The notes below the pieces were generated by a model. It saw only the letters and a program-made list of their open reading frames with translations, was not told the origin of the DNA and searched no databases. Positions 59,849 through 64,000 of a DNA stretch of 64,000 bases are shown piece by piece. Source of the DNA: an uncultured Dehalococcoidia bacterium. Lineage in GTDB: Bacteria > Chloroflexota > Dehalococcoidia > Lucifugimonadales > UBA3495. Each line of letters starts with the position of its first letter. Positions within the stretch are counted from its first letter, which is position 1. A program made the position numbers and the translations under genes. The stretch spans positions 1,302,001 through 1,366,000 of the forward strand of contig OY282456.1 of assembly GCA_958296225.1 (NCBI GenBank). Direction: 5' to 3'.

Positions 59849-60280
59849 TTATTCGGCGCTGCCGACCTGGGCTTCGTGCGGGTGCCGGTCGCCGGCGTAC
59901 ACGCGCAGGCGGCGCAGCATCTGGCGGCCCTGCTTGTTGGAGGGGAGCATTCCCTTGACGGCCAGGCGAACGACGCGCTCGGGCCGCTCCGCCATCAGAT
60001 CGCGCATCAGGAACGACTTGAGGTTGCCCACGTAGCCGCTGTGCCGGTAGTACATTTTCTGCATCAGCTTGCGTCCGGTGACGCGCGCCTGGCCGGCGTT
60101 GATGACGATGACGTGGTCGCCGGTGATGACGTGGGGCGTGTAGGTGGGCCGGTCTTTGCCCTGCAAGGCCACGGCGACCTGGCGGGCCAGCCGGCCGAGG
60201 CTGATGCCGGTGGCGTCGATGACGCGCCACTGGTCGGGCACGTCGCCGGCTTTGGCGAAATAGGTGCTAGTGCGTTTCAT
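59849..60280 (-). CDS. rplM: 50S ribosomal protein L13
   Basis: 143 residues from the ATG at 60280, which overlaps truA by 14 bases. Motifs: WRVIDATGISLGRLARQVAV, DHVIVINAGQARVTGRKLMQ, KMYYRHSGYVGNL and AVKGMLPSNKQGRQMLRRLR. Standard length. Confidence 0.97.
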   Translation of the reverse strand: MKRTSTYFAKAGDVPDQWRVIDATGISLGRLARQVAVALQGKDRPTYTPHVITGDHVIVINAGQARVTGRKLMQKMYYRHSGYVGNLKSFLMRDLMAERPERVVRLAVKGMLPSNKQGRQMLRRLRVYAGDRHPHEAQVGSAE

Positions 60281-61091
60281 GGTAGTTGGCAACCTGTAAG
60301 TAGTGGTCGTATTCGGGGTAGTGTACCGATTGGAGGCACAGCCCTTTGGCGGGCAGAGTGCGAATCTGTCGTTGATGTTGAGCGCGTCCGGCGAGGGCGT
60401 CGGCCATAGCGTGGATGGGAAGTCGTCCTTTGCCAATCTCCGTTAGCACCGCGTTGACTCGCCTGATTTGATGACGCAAGAATCCGTTGGCGGTGCAGTC
60501 AATGGTGATGACATCCGGGCTGGCGGGGTGACGGCCTACTTCCCATCGGTGGACTTGCCGCGCCGCGCTCCGGTCTTTGGGGTGCGCCGTGGCGATTCGC
60601 CGGAAATCCCGGATGCCGAGCAGGCTGTTGGCGGCTTGTCGCATCGCGGGGAGATTCAGCGGGGTTGGCTCCAGATGGCAGGCGCGCCGGCGCAGGGGCG
60701 AGGGTACAGGGCGGTTGAGGATGCAGTACCGGTAGCTGCGTCGCGTCGCGCTGTGGCGGGAGTGAAACCCGGCGGGCACGTCGCTGGCAACCAGGATGCG
60801 GATGGCATCGGGCAGGTAGTGGTTGAGGGCCGCTACGAAAACCGCAACCTGGTGGCCGCTGTTGGTAGCGAAGTCAGCGACCTGGCCGCAAGCGTGCGCG
60901 CCGGCATCGGTGCGGCTGGCCCCCCGGACTCTGGCGGATTCGCCGGTCAGTTTGGCGATGGCGGTTTCCAACTCTCCCTGTATGGTGGGAGCACCGGCTT
61001 GCAGTTGAAAGCCGGCGTAGTCGGTGCCTTCGTAGGCCACCACCAGCGCGATGCGACGCCCCGGTTCATTGGCAGTGCCTTGAGATGTCAT
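60267..61091 (-). CDS. truA: tRNA pseudouridine synthase A
   Basis: 274 residues from the ATG at 61091 (a GTG at 61121 is possible). Makes pseudouridine at positions 38-40 of tRNAs. Motifs: IALVVAYEGTDYAGFQLQAG, the catalytic Asp in RGASRTDAGAHACGQVADF, RSYRYCILNRPVPSPLRR and ITIDCTANGFLRHQIRRVNA. Lies between rplQ and rplM as in many bacteria. Confidence 0.95.
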   Translation of the reverse strand: MTSQGTANEPGRRIALVVAYEGTDYAGFQLQAGAPTIQGELETAIAKLTGESARVRGASRTDAGAHACGQVADFATNSGHQVAVFVAALNHYLPDAIRILVASDVPAGFHSRHSATRRSYRYCILNRPVPSPLRRRACHLEPTPLNLPAMRQAANSLLGIRDFRRIATAHPKDRSAARQVHRWEVGRHPASPDVITIDCTANGFLRHQIRRVNAVLTEIGKGRLPIHAMADALAGRAQHQRQIRTLPAKGLCLQSVHYPEYDHYLQVANYHETH

Positions 61092-61139
61092 TGGCGTGTT
61101 CTGGCGATGGCAATTCCTCACGGCGTCGTTGGGCAGCGG

Positions 61140-61493
61140 CTAGACCAGTTCGATAACGGCCATGGATGCCCCGTCGCCCTGGCGCGGCCCCAGCTTGATG
61201 ATGCGGGTGTACCCCCCGGGGCGTTCCGCGTAGCGCGGGCCAAGTTCATCAAAGACCTTGGCGACGGCTTTTTTGTTGGGCACCTGGCTCAAGGCGGTGC
61301 GGCGGTGGTGCAGGGAACCCTTCTTGCCGTGGGTGATGAGTTTCTCGGCCATCACCCGGGTTTCCTTGGCCTTGGCCAGGGTAGTGGTGATGCGCTCGTG
61401 CTGGATCAGGTCCACGGTCAGGCCGCGCAGCAGGGCCTTGCGCTGGTCTTTATACCGGCTGAGTTTGCGTCCGGCAACTCGGTGGGAGGACAT
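61140..61493 (-). CDS. rplQ: 50S ribosomal protein L17
   Basis: 117 residues. Motifs: [40 protein letters not shown] and [20 protein letters not shown]. Follows rpoA by 2 bases. Confidence 0.97.
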   Translation of the reverse strand: MSSHRVAGRKLSRYKDQRKALLRGLTVDLIQHERITTTLAKAKETRVMAEKLITHGKKGSLHHRRTALSQVPNKKAVAKVFDELGPRYAERPGGYTRIIKLGPRQGDGASMAVIELV

Positions 61494-61495
61494 CG

Positions 61496-62590
61496 CTAGT
61501 CTCCGTCATCATCGTAGTCATATTCGTAATCGTCGTCGTCGCCGGGATTGAAGACCAGATTGGCGCCGGGCTGGCTCAAATAATCGCCGGCGAAATCCGA
61601 CTCGACGGACAGTTCCGAGGTTTTGGGGGAGGTGACGCCCAACTCGGCCAGCTTGCCTTGCAACTCTTCCAGGGACTTCTGGCCGAAGTTGCGGATGTTC
61701 AGCAGGTCGTCTGAGCTCAGGTCCAGAACCTGGCCCACCCGGTCCAGCTTGGCGCGCTTGAGGCAGTTGAGCGTCCGGGAGGACAGGTCCAACCGCTCGA
61801 TGGGCATAAGGTACACCTCGGAGGCGACGGACAGGTTGGAGGTATCCAGGGGGGAATCCAACGGTCGGCTCAACTGGTTGAACATAAAGAAATGCTGAAC
61901 CAGGTTCTCCGACGCTTCCTGGATGGCCGCCAGCGGGGTAACGGCGCCGTCAGTCCACACCTGGAGAATCAGGCGCTCCCAGTCGGTTTGCTGGCCGACC
62001 ATCATCCGCTCCACGGAGTATTCCACTTTGCGGACGGGGTTGTAGATGGCGTCCACCGGGAGCACGCCCACGGGCAGGCCGGCCATGCTGTCGCCCTGGG
62101 AAACTTGCTGGTAGCCCTTGCCGGATTCCACGTTGAACTCGATGGAGAGGCCCACGTCGGGGTTGTCCAGGGTTGCCAGGTGCAGTTCCGGGTTGACAAT
62201 CTGGTAGTCGCTGGCGGTGGCGATGTCGCCGGCGCAGACCCGGCCCTCGCCGGCTACGTCCAGACGCATCTTGCCGGTGCGCTTGGTGAGGGCGTGGATG
62301 CGGATGCGTTTGACGCTGAGGAGAAGGTCCATCACCTCTTCCTTGACGCCGGGGATAACGGTGTATTCGTGGGGCACGCCGTCGATTTTGACCCAGGTAA
62401 TGGCGGTGCCCTGGATGGAGCTGAGGAGCAGGCGGCGCAGCGGGTTGCCCACCGTAGTGGCGAATCCGCGTTCCAGCGGTTCCAGAGCGACGGAGGCGTA
62501 GGTATCGGTGCTTTCCAGCACCCGGATGGCCGGGGCGGGAATTTCCGGTTCGGGGTCCCGCATAGGCGGGAGAATCTGGGGGTTTAGCAT
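61496..62590 (-). CDS. rpoA: DNA-directed RNA polymerase subunit alpha
   Basis: 364 residues, somewhat longer than the usual 310-340. N-terminal dimer domain: [41 protein letters not shown]-terminal DNA-contact domain: [20 protein letters not shown] and [20 protein letters not shown]. The extra length is an acidic tail ([17 protein letters not shown]), unusual for the family. Confidence 0.97.
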   Translation of the reverse strand: MLNPQILPPMRDPEPEIPAPAIRVLESTDTYASVALEPLERGFATTVGNPLRRLLLSSIQGTAITWVKIDGVPHEYTVIPGVKEEVMDLLLSVKRIRIHALTKRTGKMRLDVAGEGRVCAGDIATASDYQIVNPELHLATLDNPDVGLSIEFNVESGKGYQQVSQGDSMAGLPVGVLPVDAIYNPVRKVEYSVERMMVGQQTDWERLILQVWTDGAVTPLAAIQEASENLVQHFFMFNQLSRPLDSPLDTSNLSVASEVYLMPIERLDLSSRTLNCLKRAKLDRVGQVLDLSSDDLLNIRNFGQKSLEELQGKLAELGVTSPKTSELSVESDFAGDYLSQPGANLVFNPGDDDDYEYDYDDDGD

Positions 62591-62598
62591 TCAGTTGC

Positions 62599-63225
62599 CT
62601 ACCTCGAGTAGTACTCTACGATGAGGCGGGAGTTGATGGATTCGGGCAGTTCGTTGTCGGGCGGCATGGAAATTACCTGGCCTTCCATCTGGGTCAGGTC
62701 CAGAGTGAGCCAGCTGGGGAGGGTGCGCTTGGGCAGGCCGTCGGTGCGGTCGGCGAAGAACTCCCGGCGGCGGGAAGTCGCCGTCCAGGCGATGGTCTGG
62801 CCCGGCTTGACCAGGAAGGACGGGATGTCGGTCTTGCGTTCGTTGACGGTGAAATGGCCGTGCTGCACCATCTGGCGGGCCTGCTTGCGGGAGTCGGCGA
62901 AACCGAACAGATAAATAACGTTGTCCAGCCGCCGCTCCAGCGTCCGCAGCAGGTTGTTGCCGGAGATGCCGGGGGTGTTGAAAGCGTCGGTCATGTACTT
63001 GCGGAACTGGTTTTCCATCACGCCGTACATCTGGCGGGCCTTCTGCTTTTCCCGCAGGTGGACGCCGTAGTCGGAGACGCGACGCCGGCGGGTGCCGCCG
63101 CCGCCCGGCGGAATGTGGCGTCGCTCAATGGCGCAGCGCGGCGAAAAGCAGCGGTCGCCTTTCAGGAAGAGCTTTTCTCCGGCGCGCCGGCAGAGGCGGC
63201 AGGAGGGTCCGGTGTATCTGCCCAT
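62599..63225 (-). CDS. rpsD: 30S ribosomal protein S4
   Basis: 208 residues. The N-terminus has the zinc-binding form: CRLCRRAGEKLFLKGDRCFS with a fourth Cys in PRCAIERR. Then GTRRRRVSDYGVHLREKQKA, the RNA-binding S4 domain RLDNVIYLFGFADSRKQARQ and GHFTVNERKTDIPSFLVKPG. Standard place before rpoA. Confidence 0.97.
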   Translation of the reverse strand: MGRYTGPSCRLCRRAGEKLFLKGDRCFSPRCAIERRHIPPGGGGTRRRRVSDYGVHLREKQKARQMYGVMENQFRKYMTDAFNTPGISGNNLLRTLERRLDNVIYLFGFADSRKQARQMVQHGHFTVNERKTDIPSFLVKPGQTIAWTATSRRREFFADRTDGLPKRTLPSWLTLDLTQMEGQVISMPPDNELPESINSRLIVEYYSR

Positions 63226-63266
63226 AGTAGTCTATCCGTTTCGTGGTGTGAGGTTGGCGTTGGGGC

Positions 63267-63650
63267 TTACACCCGGCGGCGTTTGGGAGGGCGCACGCCA
63301 TTGTGAGGAATGGGCGTAACGTCCCGGATGCTGTTGACGTTGAGGCCGGCGCCTTGCAGGGCGCGGATGGCCGGTTCCCGGCCGGAACCCGGCCCCTTGA
63401 TGTACACGTCGATGTTGCGCATACCCATATCGACGCCACGGCGGGCGGCCTGCTCGGCGGCGCGCTGGGCGGCGAAAGCGGTGCCTTTGCGGGAGCCGCG
63501 AAACCCGGCGGTGCCGGAGCTGGTCGAAGCCACCACGTTTCCGTCCGGGTCGGTGAGGCTGACCAGGGTATTGTTGAAGGTCGAGTAAATGTAGGCGCGG
63601 CCCTGGGGTATGGAGCGGCGCTCGCGGCGGCGGGTACGGGGTCGGGGCAT
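63267..63650 (-). CDS. rpsK: 30S ribosomal protein S11
   Basis: 127 residues. Motifs: [50 protein letters not shown]-type strand near residue 75 and the C-terminus [17 protein letters not shown]. Standard length. Confidence 0.97.
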   Translation of the reverse strand: MPRPRTRRRERRSIPQGRAYIYSTFNNTLVSLTDPDGNVVASTSSGTAGFRGSRKGTAFAAQRAAEQAARRGVDMGMRNIDVYIKGPGSGREPAIRALQGAGLNVNSIRDVTPIPHNGVRPPKRRRV

Positions 63651-63688
63651 ATGTTACCTCGCTAGCGGTGTTGCCTGCGGGCGGCGGA

Positions 63689-64000
63689 TTACTTCTTGCC
63701 GCCGGTGCGACGGCCGCGGCCGGCGACGGTGCGGCGCGCGCCCTTGCGGGAGCGGGCGTTGGTGCGGGTGCGCTGGCCGTGGACGGGCAGGTTGCGGCGA
63801 TGTCGCAGGCCGCGGTAACTGCCAATGTCAATGAGCCGGCGGATGTTCTCGTTGTTCTCCCGGCGCAGGTCGCCTTCGGTGATGTAGTCCTGGTCAACGA
63901 TGACGCGGATGCGGTCAACCTGCTCTTCGGAGAGTTCGTTCATGCGCGGGGGCATATCCATATCCAGGTTGGCCTTGCCCACGATTTCAATGGCCTTGGT
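63689..64000 (-). CDS. rpsM: 30S ribosomal protein S13 (5' end outside the window)
   Basis: 104 residues visible; the frame stays open to base 64000. Motifs: [40 protein letters not shown] and the C-terminal [20 protein letters not shown], then a basic end. First in the visible order S13-S11-S4-alpha-L17. Confidence 0.96.
   Translation of the reverse strand, partial: TKAIEIVGKANLDMDMPPRMNELSEEQVDRIRVIVDQDYITEGDLRRENNENIRRLIDIGSYRGLRHRRNLPVHGQRTRTNARSRKGARRTVAGRGRRTGGKK

Overview
The window is a GC-rich bacterial chromosome segment. Family content and gene order suggest a Chloroflexota-type organism: Uma2 nucleases, futalosine-type menaquinone synthesis, siroheme-linked heme genes, and the order rpsM-rpsK-rpsD-rpoA-rplQ-truA-rplM-rpsI. 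This taxonomic call is inference, since no rRNA gene is present.

Layout. Bases 1-31 kb are an accessory-rich mosaic. They hold a MoxR fragment; a ParA/AlbA-domain cassette; GMC, SDR and zinc-type oxidoreductases; an AAA ATPase with a palindromic, apparently leaderless promoter; a decayed mazEF; a PLD-like zinc-ribbon protein; tandem Uma2 genes; a RelE-type toxin/antitoxin pair; a secreted gluzincin; mqnA; metF; a possible two-gene nucleotidyltransferase-like module; a duplication scar around echA and ilvD; RDD and PrsW zinc-ribbon membrane proteins; and a dihydropyrimidinase. Bases 31.5-40.7 kb are one long operon for heme via siroheme: regulator, fused AhbA-AhbB, precorrin-2 dehydrogenase, hemA, hemC, fused cobA-hemD, hemB, a coiled-coil membrane protein, hemL. 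Bases 40.7-45.5 kb carry a methyltransferase-nuclease fusion, recQ, two tiny membrane proteins and nickel superoxide dismutase. Bases 46.4-53.5 kb form a methyl-cycle/methionine-salvage group under a SAM-I riboswitch: mtnA, a sulfotransferase-like protein, a DUF4234 protein, mtnP, a rhodanese, ahcY and metK. After another RDD gene and a mobile element come a third Uma2 gene, a phosphohexomutase, an unusual MNT/HEPN pair and ccdA. The window ends in the reverse-strand alpha ribosomal operon, cut off in rpsM.

The most unusual content is a family of short mobile elements with roughly 23-bp inverted ends. Two of them (45760-46360 and 54128-54816) have perfect 9-bp target duplications and carry the same promoter-driven structured RNA. 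A third, divergent RNA copy (17625-17853) keeps the architecture while its helices have different but still complementary sequences. The element ends match the sequence just downstream of two decayed transposase genes (19889-20280 and 29030-29560). The layout (promoter, about 20-nt leader, closed scaffold of about 210 nt, then a ribosome-binding site and start codon without a surviving gene) recalls the HEARO/omega-RNA organisation of IscB systems, but that link is untested.
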